DNA of 64,000 nt from Streptomyces sp. NBC_00190 (GTDB lineage: Bacteria > Actinomycetota > Actinomycetes > Streptomycetales > Streptomycetaceae): positions 5,642,001 to 5,706,000 of the forward strand of contig NZ_CP108131.1 in NCBI RefSeq assembly GCF_036203305.1. Direction: 5' to 3'. Positions 33,342-42,061 of this stretch are shown here, one piece after another. A model generated the notes under the pieces. It saw only the letters and a list, made by a program, of their open reading frames with translations. It did not search any database and was not told the origin of the DNA. A program made the translations under genes and the position numbers. Position 1 is the first letter of the stretch. Each line of letters opens with the position of its first letter.

Positions 33342-33892
33342 GCGCCGTCCGCGCGCAGCCGGTCCCGGGCCTCCATCAGGGCGAAGCCCAGCAGGTTCAA
33401 GCCGCGCCAGCGGGCCGGGTCCAGGGCGCGCTCGTCGTCGGCCGGCAGCCCGATGCCCCAGATCCGGTCCATCGGGCTGGCCTCCACCAGCACCCGGTTC
33501 CCGGTGGACAGCAGGTACGAGCGCAGCGCCGGGTCGGAGGCGAACTTGTGCACGCTGCCCTCCACCACGAGCGCGAACCGCTCCCGCTCCCAGATCGCGT
33601 CGTCGAAGCCGCGCACGAGCCGCCCGGCCTTCTTCGCCTCGGCCGGAGTGGCCGCCTCGAGCGCGGCGCGCTCGGCCTCCGCGTCCTGGAACAGGCGGGC
33701 CTTCCCGGCCATCATCCAGTGCTCAGCCGTGGCATATCGGACATCACCCACAGTGAAGGCGGACGGCCACCACTGGCTGAGGCAGCTCGGCCCGAGCGTC
33801 CCGTCGGGCCGCGGGCGGTGCCCCCAGAACGGCAGGAACTTCACCCGCTCACCGTGGCTGACCTGCTTGATCAGCTTGTCGATCATTTCCAT
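33338..33892 (-). CDS. NADAR family protein
   Basis: The 184-residue protein has the NADAR (YbiA-like) signature: FWGH near the start, CLSQWWPSAFTV, YATAEHWMMAGKARLF, and late ILVEASPMDRIWGIGL-type sequence (here VLVEASPMDRIWGIGLPADD), then RGLNLLGFALMEAR. Members act as glycosidases on riboflavin intermediates or on ADP-ribose-linked bases. The start at 33892 (MEMIDKLIKQV) is the best of several; the frame is open to 33982. Its stop overlaps the start of a Nudix-like stub, and NADAR and Nudix domains are frequent partners. Confidence 0.85.
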   Translation of the reverse strand: MEMIDKLIKQVSHGERVKFLPFWGHRPRPDGTLGPSCLSQWWPSAFTVGDVRYATAEHWMMAGKARLFQDAEAERAALEAATPAEAKKAGRLVRGFDDAIWERERFALVVEGSVHKFASDPALRSYLLSTGNRVLVEASPMDRIWGIGLPADDERALDPARWRGLNLLGFALMEARDRLRADGA

Positions 33893-34040
33893 GCACGCGA
33901 GTCTGACAGTCGCCACTGACACTTCGTACGGGATTTCGGGTGTGCCTCGACACATGGTCGACCGATTCCGTCGCGTAATCAAAAGGCAACAACGGAATCA
34001 CTTGGCCGAGGGGATGTCCTCTGTCAGGATCGGCACTCAA

Positions 34041-34058
34041 TTCGAGCTGTAGCTCGAA
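34041..34058 (+). promoter_or_regulatory. Perfect 18-base inverted repeat before the polyamine operon
   Basis: TTCGAGCT and AGCTCGAA flank GT. A partial direct repeat (CTGTAGCT) recurs just after it at 34060-34067. It lies 29 bases before the aldehyde dehydrogenase start, in the gap divergent from the NADAR gene, and is a good operator or leader-hairpin candidate. Confidence 0.55.
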
Positions 34059-34086
34059 CTGTAGCTACGGAGAGCGTGAGAGCGTG

Positions 34087-35601
34087 ATGGGCAACCGCTT
34101 CCAGGTCAAGGACCGCTTCGCGGACGGCGCGCAGTACATCGACGGGCGACTCAGGTCCGGCACCTCCGGTCAGTCACACACGGTGGTCGATCCCGCCACC
34201 GGCGACGAGGTCCTCACCTACGAACTGGCGAGCACCGCCGACGTCGACGAGGCCGTCGCCGCCGCCAAGAGGGCTTTCCCGGCATGGTCCGGCGCCACTC
34301 CCGGGGAGCGTTCGGACGCCCTGCACCGGCTGGCCGCCGTACTGGCCGAGCAGGCGGAGGACTTCGCGTACGCGGAGTCCCTCCAGTGCGGGAAGCCGGT
34401 CAAGCTGTCCACGGAGTTCGACGTGCCGGGGACCATCGACAACACGGCCTTCTTCGCGGGTGCCGCCCGCCACCTCCAGGGGCAGGCGGCCGGCGAGTAC
34501 TCAGGGGACCACACCTCGTACGTACGCCGCGAGGCCATCGGCGTCGTCGGCTCCGTCGCGCCCTGGAACTATCCGCTCCAGATGGCCGCCTGGAAGATCC
34601 TCCCGGCGATCGCGGCGGGCAACACCATCGTCCTCAAGCCCGCCGAGCTCACCCCGCTGACCTCGCTGATGTTCGCGCAGGCGGCCAAGGACGCGGGGCT
34701 GCCCGACGGCGTGATCAACATCGTCACGGGCGCCGGCCGTGAGGCCGGGGAGCACCTGGTCGGCCACCCCGACGTGGTCATGACCTCCTTCACCGGCTCG
34801 ACGGCCGTCGGCAAGCGGGTCGCCGAGATCGCCACCGCCACCGTCAAGCGGCTCCACCTGGAGCTCGGCGGCAAGGCCCCCTTCCTCGTCTTCGACGACG
34901 CCGACCTGGAGGCCGCCGCGCACGGCGCCGTCGCCGCCTCCCTCATCAACACCGGCCAGGACTGCACCGCCGCCACCCGCGCGTACGTCCAGCGCCCCCT
35001 GCACGACGCCTTCGTCGCCCGCGTCGCGGAGCTGATGGAGACCGTCCGCCTCGGCGACCCCTTCGCGGCCACCACCGACCTCGGCCCGCTGGTCTCCCAC
35101 GCCCAGCGCGACCGGGTCGCCGGCTTCGTCGAGCGCGCCCGCTCGTACGCCACCGTCGTCACCGGCGGCGAGGTCCCGGGAGGTGAGCTCGCCGAAGGCG
35201 CGTACTACCGGCCCACCCTCATCACCGGCGCCGCCCAGGACAGCGAGGTCGTCCAGTCCGAGATCTTCGGCCCGGTCCTGGTCGTCCTGCCCTTCGACAC
35301 CGACGACGAGGGCATCGCGCTCGCCAACGACACCCCCTACGGCCTCGCCGCCTCCGCCTGGAGCCGGAACCTCTACCGGGCCAACCGGGCCACCCGCGAG
35401 ATCAAGGCGGGCTGCGTCTGGGTCAACGACCACATTCCGATCATCAGCGAGATGCCCCACGGCGGCTACAAGGCGAGTGGCTTCGGAAAGGACATGAGTG
35501 CCTACTCCTTCGAGGAGTACACGCAGGTCAAGCACGTGATGTACGACAACACCGCGGTTGCCGCGAAGGACTGGCACCGCACGATCTTCGGGGACCGATA
35601 G
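34087..35601 (+). CDS. Aldehyde dehydrogenase, aminobutyraldehyde type (paralogue 2)
   Basis: The 504-residue enzyme oxidises aminoaldehydes such as 4-aminobutanal to the amino acid. Motifs: VAPWNYPLQMAAWKILPAIA, VLKPAE, FTGSTAVGK, HLELGGKAP with the base Glu, NTGQDCTAATR with the catalytic Cys, and SEIFGPVLVV. It heads the operon ALDH-potD-potA-potB-potC-FAD oxidoreductase. ATG 34087 or GTG 34084 are both possible; GGAG lies at 34069-34072. It parallels the enzyme at 22046 and is likewise followed by a PotD gene. Confidence 0.9.
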   Translation: MGNRFQVKDRFADGAQYIDGRLRSGTSGQSHTVVDPATGDEVLTYELASTADVDEAVAAAKRAFPAWSGATPGERSDALHRLAAVLAEQAEDFAYAESLQCGKPVKLSTEFDVPGTIDNTAFFAGAARHLQGQAAGEYSGDHTSYVRREAIGVVGSVAPWNYPLQMAAWKILPAIAAGNTIVLKPAELTPLTSLMFAQAAKDAGLPDGVINIVTGAGREAGEHLVGHPDVVMTSFTGSTAVGKRVAEIATATVKRLHLELGGKAPFLVFDDADLEAAAHGAVAASLINTGQDCTAATRAYVQRPLHDAFVARVAELMETVRLGDPFAATTDLGPLVSHAQRDRVAGFVERARSYATVVTGGEVPGGELAEGAYYRPTLITGAAQDSEVVQSEIFGPVLVVLPFDTDDEGIALANDTPYGLAASAWSRNLYRANRATREIKAGCVWVNDHIPIISEMPHGGYKASGFGKDMSAYSFEEYTQVKHVMYDNTAVAAKDWHRTIFGDR

Positions 35602-35649
35602 GAAACCTCCGCCTGACCAGCGGCCCAACATCCCGAAAGGGCAACGCGC

Positions 35650-36900
35650 ATGGAGCAGTTCGAGCCCGACCGCCTCTCGGCGGCGCAACTCGCCGCGATG
35701 CGGCGCAGCCTCACCAGCGGGCGCGGCGCCCTCACCCGCCGCTCGCTGCTGCGCGCCTCCGGAGTCGGAGCGCTCACCCTCGGCGGCCTGTCCACCCTCG
35801 CCGCGTGCGGCATCCCGCCCGCCAAGCGCGCGGGTGACGCGGCGGCGGCCTCCGACGACCACTCGGCCCAGGAGAAGGAGATCAACTTCTCCAACTGGAC
35901 CGAGTACATGGACACCAGCGAGGACGAGAAGAGCCGTCCCACCCTGGAGGAGTTCACCAAGCGGACCGGGATCAAGGTCAAGTACACCGAGGACATCAAC
36001 GACAACGTCGAGTTCTTCGGCAAGATCCGCCCGCAGCTCGCCGCAGGCCAGGACACCGGCCGCGACCTGATCGTCGTCACCGACTGGCTCGCCTCCCGCA
36101 TCATCCGCCTCGGCTGGGCGCAGAAGCTGGACCCCTCGCACCTCCCGCACGCCTACGCGAACCTGATCCCGCAGTTCCGCACCCCCGACTGGGACCCGGG
36201 CCGTTCGTACAGCTACCCGTGGACCGGCATCGACACCGTCATCGCCTACAACACCAAGGCCACCGACGGGAAGAAGGTCGACTCCGTCACCCAGCTGCTC
36301 GACGACCCCACCCTCAAGGGCCGGGTCGGCTTCCTCACCGAGATGCGCGACAGCGTCGGCATGACCCTGCTCGACCAGGGCAAGGATCCGGCGAACTTCA
36401 CCACCGCGGACTTCGACGGGGCGATCGGCCGGCTCCAGAAGGGCGTGGACACCAAGCAGATACGCCGCTTCACCGGCAACGACTACACCGCCGACCTCGA
36501 CAAGGGCGACCTGGCCGCCTGCCTCGCCTGGGCGGGCGACGTCATCCAGCTCCAGGCCGGCAACCCGGACATCCAGTACGCGATCCCGGCACCCGGCTAC
36601 ATCACCTCCAGCGACAACCTGCTGGTCCCCGCCCACGCCCGGCACAAGGCCAACGCCGAGAAGCTCATCGACTTCTACTACGAACCTGAGGTCGCCGCCC
36701 AGCTGGCCGCCTTCATCAGCTACGTCTGCCCGGTCGAGGGCGTCAAGGACGAGCTGGCCAAGATCGATCCCGCCCTCGCGGACAACCCGCTGATCGTGCC
36801 GGACAAGGCGATGGCCGCGAAGGCACACTCCTTCCGCTCGCTCAGCAGCGAGGAAGAGACGGCGTACGAAGAGAAGTTCGCCAAGCTGATCGGCGCGTAG
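35650..36900 (+). CDS. potD: Polyamine ABC transporter substrate-binding lipoprotein
   Basis: The 416-residue protein has a long N-region and a twin-arginine lipoprotein signal, TRRSLLRASGVGALTLGGL, ending in a lipobox AACG. The mature part follows the PotD/PotF pattern: INFSNWTEYMDTSEDEK, RDLIVVTDWLASRIIRLGWA, SYPWTGIDTVIAYNTK, RRFTGNDYTADLDKGD and FISYVCPVEGV. It captures putrescine or spermidine outside the membrane for PotABC, whose genes follow. A GAAAGGG sequence precedes the ATG. Confidence 0.92.
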   Translation: MEQFEPDRLSAAQLAAMRRSLTSGRGALTRRSLLRASGVGALTLGGLSTLAACGIPPAKRAGDAAAASDDHSAQEKEINFSNWTEYMDTSEDEKSRPTLEEFTKRTGIKVKYTEDINDNVEFFGKIRPQLAAGQDTGRDLIVVTDWLASRIIRLGWAQKLDPSHLPHAYANLIPQFRTPDWDPGRSYSYPWTGIDTVIAYNTKATDGKKVDSVTQLLDDPTLKGRVGFLTEMRDSVGMTLLDQGKDPANFTTADFDGAIGRLQKGVDTKQIRRFTGNDYTADLDKGDLAACLAWAGDVIQLQAGNPDIQYAIPAPGYITSSDNLLVPAHARHKANAEKLIDFYYEPEVAAQLAAFISYVCPVEGVKDELAKIDPALADNPLIVPDKAMAAKAHSFRSLSSEEETAYEEKFAKLIGA

Positions 36901-36966
36901 CGGTACCCGCCTCGCCGCGAACCCCTCCCTTGACCTCTTCGCCCCACCCAACCCCGGGACCCATCC

Positions 36967-38118
36967 ATGACTGACAAGACCGCGGGCGGCGACGTCCGCC
37001 TCGCCGGGATCAGCAAGCACTACGGCACCTTCACCGCCGTGCACCCGCTGGATCTCACCATTCCCCAGGGCTCCTTCTTCGCCCTGCTCGGCGCGTCCGG
37101 CTGCGGGAAGACCACCACCCTGCGCATGATCGCCGGCCTGGAGGAGCCCTCCACCGGCACGGTCCACCTCGGCGACCGGGCGGTCACCCACCTGCCGCCG
37201 TACAAGCGGCCGGTCAACACGGTCTTCCAGAGCTACGCCCTCTTCCCGCACCTGAACATCTACGAGAACGTGGCCTTCGGCCTGCGCCGCCGCGGCATAA
37301 AGTCGGTCAAGAAGCAGGTCGACGAGATGCTGGAGCTGGTCCAGCTCGGCCAGTTCGCCCAGCGCAAGCCGCACCAGCTCTCCGGCGGGCAGCAGCAGCG
37401 GGTCGCGGTCGCCCGTGCCCTGATCAACCACCCCCAGGTGCTCCTCCTCGACGAGCCGCTCGGCGCCCTCGACCTCAAGCTGCGCCGCCAGATGCAGCTG
37501 GAGCTCAAGCGCATCCAGACCGAGGTGGGCATCACCTTCGTGCACGTCACGCACGACCAGGAAGAGGCCATGACCATGGCCGACACGGTCGCCGTGATGA
37601 ACGGCGGCCGCGTCGAGCAGCTGGGCGCGCCCGCCGAGCTGTACGAGAACCCGGGCACCACGTTCGTCGCCAACTTCCTCGGCACCTCGAACCTCATCGA
37701 AGCCGAGGTCCTGGAGGCGGGCGGCGCCGACGTCGTGGTCAGCTCGGCCGGGACGAAGCTGCGGCTGCCCGGGGCCCGCTGCTCGACCACCCCCAAGGCG
37801 GGCGGAAAGCTGCTGGTCGGGGTACGCCCGGAGAAGATATCCGTGGTCCACGCCGACGAGGAGGACACCATCGCGGCCGGCCGCAACAAGGTGCCCGGCC
37901 GGATCGCGGCCTCCCCCTTCATCGGCGTCTCCACCCAGTTCGTCATCGACAGCCAGGTCTGCCCCGAGCTGGAGGTGTACGTCCAGAACATCGAGCGGGA
38001 CGCCCGCCTGGTGCCGGGCGCCGAGGTGGTCCTGCACTGGAACCCGGAGCACACCTTCGGCCTGGATGCCGCCCAGGACATCGACGCGGGCATCGAGACG
38101 GTCGAGGAGATCGCGTGA
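36967..38118 (+). CDS. potA: Polyamine ABC transporter ATP-binding protein
   Basis: The 383-residue ATPase has Walker [12 protein letters not shown]-loop FQSYALFPH, signature LSGGQQQR, Walker [12 protein letters not shown], and H-loop VTHDQEEAM. After residue 240 a TOBE-type domain ([12 protein letters not shown]) is present, as in PotA. Its stop overlaps the potB start (GTGA), and the two are translated together. It should couple ATP hydrolysis to putrescine/spermidine uptake by PotBC. Confidence 0.93.
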   Translation: MTDKTAGGDVRLAGISKHYGTFTAVHPLDLTIPQGSFFALLGASGCGKTTTLRMIAGLEEPSTGTVHLGDRAVTHLPPYKRPVNTVFQSYALFPHLNIYENVAFGLRRRGIKSVKKQVDEMLELVQLGQFAQRKPHQLSGGQQQRVAVARALINHPQVLLLDEPLGALDLKLRRQMQLELKRIQTEVGITFVHVTHDQEEAMTMADTVAVMNGGRVEQLGAPAELYENPGTTFVANFLGTSNLIEAEVLEAGGADVVVSSAGTKLRLPGARCSTTPKAGGKLLVGVRPEKISVVHADEEDTIAAGRNKVPGRIAASPFIGVSTQFVIDSQVCPELEVYVQNIERDARLVPGAEVVLHWNPEHTFGLDAAQDIDAGIETVEEIA

Positions 38119-39053
38119 CCGGCCCCGCTGTAGAAGCAGCGCCGCCCCAGGCGCCCGCCCCCGCCGGACCCCCGGTGCACAAGCCGTCGGTACGCAAGCG
38201 GCTGGTCCCGTACTGGCTGCTGCTCCCCGGCATCCTGTGGCTGCTGGTCTTCTTCGTGCTGCCGATGGTCTACCAGGCCTCCACCTCGGTGCAGACCGGC
38301 TCCCTCGAAGAGGGCTTCGAGGTCACCTGGCACTTCCAGACCTACTGGGACGCCTTCACCGAGTACCTGCCGCAGTTCCTGCGCTCCCTGCTGTACGCCG
38401 GCACCGCCACCGTGCTGTGCCTGCTGCTCGGGTACCCGCTGGCCTACCTGATCGCCTTCAGGGCGGGCCGCTGGCGCAACCTGCTGCTCGTGCTCGTCAT
38501 CGCGCCGTTCTTCACCAGCTTCCTGATCCGCACGCTCGCCTGGAAGACGATCCTGGCCGACAGCGGCCCGGTCGTCGCCGTCCTCAACAAGATCGGCTTC
38601 CTGGACGTCACGAGCTGGCTCGGCATCACCCAGGGGGACCGGGTGCTGGCCACGCCGCTCGCGGTCGTCTGCGGTCTCACGTACAACTTCCTCCCCTTCA
38701 TGATCCTGCCGCTGTACTCCTCGCTGGAGCGCATCGACACCCGCCTCCACGAGGCGGCCGGGGACCTGTACGCCCGCCCCGCCACGGTCTTCCGCAAGGT
38801 GACCTTCCCGCTGTCCATGCCGGGCGTGGTCTCCGGGACCCTGCTCACCTTCATCCCGGCGAGCGGCGACTACGTGAACGCCGAGCTGCTCGGCTCCACG
38901 GACACCCGGATGATCGGCAACGTCATCCAGTCGCAGTACCTGCGGATCCTCGACTACCCGACGGCTGCCGCGCTGTCGTTCATCCTCATGGCCATCGTGT
39001 TGATCATGGTCACCATCTACATCCGCCGAGCGGGGACGGAGGACCTGGTCTGA
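38115..39053 (+). CDS. potB: Polyamine ABC transporter permease
   Basis: The 312-residue permease has six membrane segments, beginning around residue 35 ([20 protein letters not shown]). Its EAA loop is [19 protein letters not shown]. The GTG start overlaps the potA stop by four bases, and its stop overlaps potC by one (TGATG). It forms the membrane channel together with PotC. Confidence 0.92.
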   Translation: MTGPAVEAAPPQAPAPAGPPVHKPSVRKRLVPYWLLLPGILWLLVFFVLPMVYQASTSVQTGSLEEGFEVTWHFQTYWDAFTEYLPQFLRSLLYAGTATVLCLLLGYPLAYLIAFRAGRWRNLLLVLVIAPFFTSFLIRTLAWKTILADSGPVVAVLNKIGFLDVTSWLGITQGDRVLATPLAVVCGLTYNFLPFMILPLYSSLERIDTRLHEAAGDLYARPATVFRKVTFPLSMPGVVSGTLLTFIPASGDYVNAELLGSTDTRMIGNVIQSQYLRILDYPTAAALSFILMAIVLIMVTIYIRRAGTEDLV

Positions 39054-39859
39054 TGCGCACCTCCATCGCCTGGCTCCGGCGCAATCTGGTCGTCATCGCG
39101 GGCCTCGTCACGCTCGCGTACATGATCCTGCCGAACGTGGTCGTGACCGTCTTCTCCTTCAACAACCCCACCGGGCGGTTCAACTACGCCTGGCAGGAGT
39201 TCTCGCTCGACGCGTGGAAGGACCCCTGCGGGGTCGCCGACCTGTGCGGCTCCCTCTCGCTCTCCCTCCAGATCGCCCTGTGGGCCACCGTCGCCGCGAC
39301 CGCGCTGGGCACCGCCATCGCCTTCGCGATGGTGCGCTACCGCTTCCGGGCGCGCGGCGCGGTCAACTCGCTGATCTTCCTGCCCATGGCCATGCCCGAG
39401 ATCGTGATGGCGGCCTCACTGCTCGCCCTCTTCCTCAACATGGGCATCCAGCTGGGCTTCTGGACGATCCTGATCGCCCACATCATGTTCTGCCTCAGCT
39501 TCGTCGTCGCCGCCGTCAAGGCGCGTGTCCTGTCCATGGACCCGCGGCTGGAGGAGGCCGCCCGCGACCTCTACGCGGGCCCGGTGCAGACCTTCGTACG
39601 GGTCACCCTGCCGATCGCGGCACCCGGTATCGCGGCGGGCGCGCTGCTCTCCTTCGCGCTCTCGTTCGACGACTTCATCATCACCAACTTCAACTCGGGC
39701 AACACCGTCACCTTCCCCATGTTCGTGTGGGGATCGGCCCAGCGCGGTACGCCTGTGCAGATCAACGTCATCGGCACGGCGATGTTCGTCATCGCGGTGC
39801 TGGTGGTGCTCGCCGGCCAGATGGTCGGCAACCGCCGCAAGAAAGCACAACCGAAGTAG
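39053..39859 (+). CDS. potC: Polyamine ABC transporter permease
   Basis: The 268-residue permease has six membrane segments and the EAA loop [19 protein letters not shown]. The segment [20 protein letters not shown] after the first membrane span is typical of PotC. The ATG shares a base with the potB stop. The FAD oxidoreductase gene follows after 40 bases. Confidence 0.92.
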   Translation: MRTSIAWLRRNLVVIAGLVTLAYMILPNVVVTVFSFNNPTGRFNYAWQEFSLDAWKDPCGVADLCGSLSLSLQIALWATVAATALGTAIAFAMVRYRFRARGAVNSLIFLPMAMPEIVMAASLLALFLNMGIQLGFWTILIAHIMFCLSFVVAAVKARVLSMDPRLEEAARDLYAGPVQTFVRVTLPIAAPGIAAGALLSFALSFDDFIITNFNSGNTVTFPMFVWGSAQRGTPVQINVIGTAMFVIAVLVVLAGQMVGNRRKKAQPK

Positions 39860-39899
39860 TTCGAAAGCACGTCATCAGTTCCGTAGGGAGTTGGAAGCC

Positions 39900-41318
39900 A
39901 TGGCCCCAGTCGCCATGCGAAGTGTTGCGAAATCCCTTTCCGAAGCGAAGCCGGTCTCGTACTGGCTGGACGACCCCGGCAAGCCCGCCGCGCAGCCGGC
40001 GCTGACCAGCGACGAGCGGTGCGACCTGCTGGTCATCGGCGGCGGCTACAGCGGTCTGTGGACCGCGCTGATCGCCAAGGAGCGCGACCCCGGACGGGAC
40101 GTCGTCCTGATCGAGAGCAAGGAGGCGGGCTGGGCCGCCTCCGGCCGCAACGGCGGCTTCTGCGCCGCCTCCCTCACCCACGGCCTCGGCAACGGAATGG
40201 CCCGCTGGCCGGGGGAGCTCGCCAAGCTGGAGGAGCTGGGCGCCCGCAACCTCGACGCCATCGAGGAGGCGGTCGCCCGCTACGGCATCGACTGCGACTT
40301 CGAGCGCACCGGCGAGATCGACGTGGCCACCGAGCCCCACCAGGTCGAAGAGCTGCGGGAACTCCACGAGGAGGCCGGCCGCCTCGGCCTCGCGGGCGGC
40401 TCCGAGTGGCTGGAGGGGGACGCGCTGCGCGCCGAGGTCGACTCCCCGACCTTCCTCGCGGGCCTCTGGGACCGTGACGGCGTCGCCATGCTCAACCCGG
40501 CGAAGCTGGCCTGGGGCCTCAAGCAGGCCTGCCTCGACCTCGGGGTGCGGATCTACGAGAACACCCGCGGCCTCAAGATGGCCTCGGCCGGTCCGGGGAT
40601 GACCGTGCAGACCCCGTACGGGACGATCCTCGCGCGCCGGGTCGCCCTGGGCACCAACATCTTCCCCTCGCTCGTCCGCCGCATCCGCCCGTTCACCGTG
40701 CCGGTCTACGACTACGCCCTGATGACCGAGCCGCTGGACGAGGCGCAGCTCGCCTCCATCGGCTGGAAGAACCGGCAGGGTCTGGGCGACAGCGCGAACC
40801 AGTTCCACTACTTCCGGATCACCAAGGACCACCGGATCCTGTGGGGCGGCTACGACGCGATCTACCCGTACCGGGGGAAGCTCGACTCCGAGTACGACCA
40901 CCGCCCCGAGACCTACCTCAAGCTCGCGGAGCACTTCTTCACCTGCTTCCCGCAGCTGGAGGGGATCCGCTTCAGCCACGCGTGGGGCGGGGCGATCGAC
41001 ACCTGCTCGCGCTTCTCGGCCTTCTTCGGCACCGCGCACTCGGGGAAGGTGGCCTACGCGGCCGGCTACACCGGGCTCGGGGTGGGCGCCACCCGCTTCG
41101 GCGCGGACGTGATGCTGGACCTCCTCGACGGGGTCTCCACTGAGCGCACCCGGCTGGAGATGGTGAAGTCCAAGCCGATGCCGTTCCCGCCCGAGCCCTT
41201 CGCGTGGACCGGGATCACCCTCACCAAGTGGTCGCTCGCCCGCGCCGACAGCCGGGGAGGGCACCGCAACCTCTGGCTCAGGACGCTGGACCGCTTCGGC
41301 CTCGGCTTCGACAGCTGA
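39900..41318 (+). CDS. FAD-dependent amine oxidoreductase (PuuB-like)
   Basis: The 472-residue flavoprotein of the DAO family has the FAD site LLVIGGGYSGLWTALIAKE, the SGRNGGFC segment seen in PuuB/OrdL-type enzymes, and a late AAGYTGLGVGATRFGAD FAD contact. It probably oxidises a gamma-glutamylated or free polyamine to an aldehyde that the operon's aldehyde dehydrogenase then takes. The ATG at 39900 follows AGGGAG. It is the last gene of the pot operon. Confidence 0.87.
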   Translation: MAPVAMRSVAKSLSEAKPVSYWLDDPGKPAAQPALTSDERCDLLVIGGGYSGLWTALIAKERDPGRDVVLIESKEAGWAASGRNGGFCAASLTHGLGNGMARWPGELAKLEELGARNLDAIEEAVARYGIDCDFERTGEIDVATEPHQVEELRELHEEAGRLGLAGGSEWLEGDALRAEVDSPTFLAGLWDRDGVAMLNPAKLAWGLKQACLDLGVRIYENTRGLKMASAGPGMTVQTPYGTILARRVALGTNIFPSLVRRIRPFTVPVYDYALMTEPLDEAQLASIGWKNRQGLGDSANQFHYFRITKDHRILWGGYDAIYPYRGKLDSEYDHRPETYLKLAEHFFTCFPQLEGIRFSHAWGGAIDTCSRFSAFFGTAHSGKVAYAAGYTGLGVGATRFGADVMLDLLDGVSTERTRLEMVKSKPMPFPPEPFAWTGITLTKWSLARADSRGGHRNLWLRTLDRFGLGFDS

Positions 41319-41473
41319 TCCGCCGAGGCGCACGCCCCCGCCGCACACCCGCCCGCCGGCGTGTGAGCCGCTTCACCACGTCGGAGTAACGGAATCCGCG
41401 TCATAGACCCGCCCGGCCCCGCTCTCTCCCGGTGAGAACCCTTCACCGGCACGAGACGAACGGAGGCCGGGCG

Positions 41474-41938
41474 ATGGCGATCCCGGAGGCCAAGACGGCA
41501 GTGGAATGGCTGGTATCGGTGGCGCCGGATCCCGAAGCCTGCCGGGCGCGGTGGGAGAGCAACCCCCTCGGGGTCGCCCTGCTGCCCGCCGGCCGGCGCT
41601 GGGACGTGCTGATCCTGCCCGGGGAGCTGGGGCAGGCCACCCTCGACGTGCTGGCCCTGCTCCTCGCCCGGCCCGGCCCGGTGCTCGCCGATTTCGGCGA
41701 CTCGCGGCTGGGCTTTTTCGTGCCTCCGGGCACGGCGTCCCGCTGGGTCGGTACGGGCGTACGGGGCGCCGGGCGCGGGACCTGGATCGTGGTGCCGTAT
41801 CCCGGCCGGGCCACGGGCGGGGTGCGCTGGCTGGTGCTCCCGGACGGGCAGGGGATGCTCACCGACCCGGTGGTGCTGGAGCTCGCGATGCACGAGGCGG
41901 CCGCGCGCGTGGCGGCGGAGGAGGGCCGGACGTCTTGA
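41474..41938 (+). CDS. Conserved hypothetical protein
   Basis: A 154-residue soluble protein with no signal peptide. It contains WESNPLGVALLPAGRRWDVL and PGTASRWVGTGVRGAG, followed by a WIVVPYPGRATGGVRW segment. This resembles the N-terminal part of actinobacterial primase/polymerase-like proteins, but no catalytic acidic motif is visible, so I assign no function. The start at 41474 follows GGAGG at 41460-41464. Its TGA overlaps the TTGACA that may be the -35 box of the chitinase gene. Confidence 0.7.
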   Translation: MAIPEAKTAVEWLVSVAPDPEACRARWESNPLGVALLPAGRRWDVLILPGELGQATLDVLALLLARPGPVLADFGDSRLGFFVPPGTASRWVGTGVRGAGRGTWIVVPYPGRATGGVRWLVLPDGQGMLTDPVVLELAMHEAAARVAAEEGRTS

Positions 41939-41945
41939 CAAGGGT

Positions 41946-41961
41946 ATTGGTCTGGACCATC
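41946..41961 (+). promoter_or_regulatory. DasR-like operator (dre) before the chitinase gene
   Basis: ATTGGTCTGGACCATC matches 13 of 16 positions of the dre consensus as I recall it (ACTGGTCTAGACCACT), including both GGTCT/GACC cores. A TTGACA at 41935-41940 would be the -35 box, so the site sits in the promoter. DasR represses chitin and N-acetylglucosamine genes in Streptomyces. Confidence 0.75.
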
Positions 41962-41981
41962 TTGGGCTCCTCCCTCGGTCG

Positions 41982-42029
41982 CCTCCCCCAGACTCCGTCC
42001 GGGGGACCCCCAGGGAGGTGCCCCCAGAA
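41982..42029 (+). repeat. Interspersed palindromic repeat, copy 1
   Basis: A C/G-run palindrome in the chitinase leader: CTCCCCCAGACTCCGTCCGG followed by GGGACCCCCAGGGAGGTGCC and CCCAG. Related copies lie at 50302-50334 and 62590-62620. Confidence 0.55.
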
Positions 42030-42061
42030 CCCCTCCATCCCCCCACGTACCGGAGGCAGTT

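Noticed and set aside
34501..38052. An 1183-codon minus-strand open frame across the pot operon
   Set aside because: Shadow frame opposite ALDH, potD and potA; composition is typical of antisense frames in high-GC DNA and no domain is visible.
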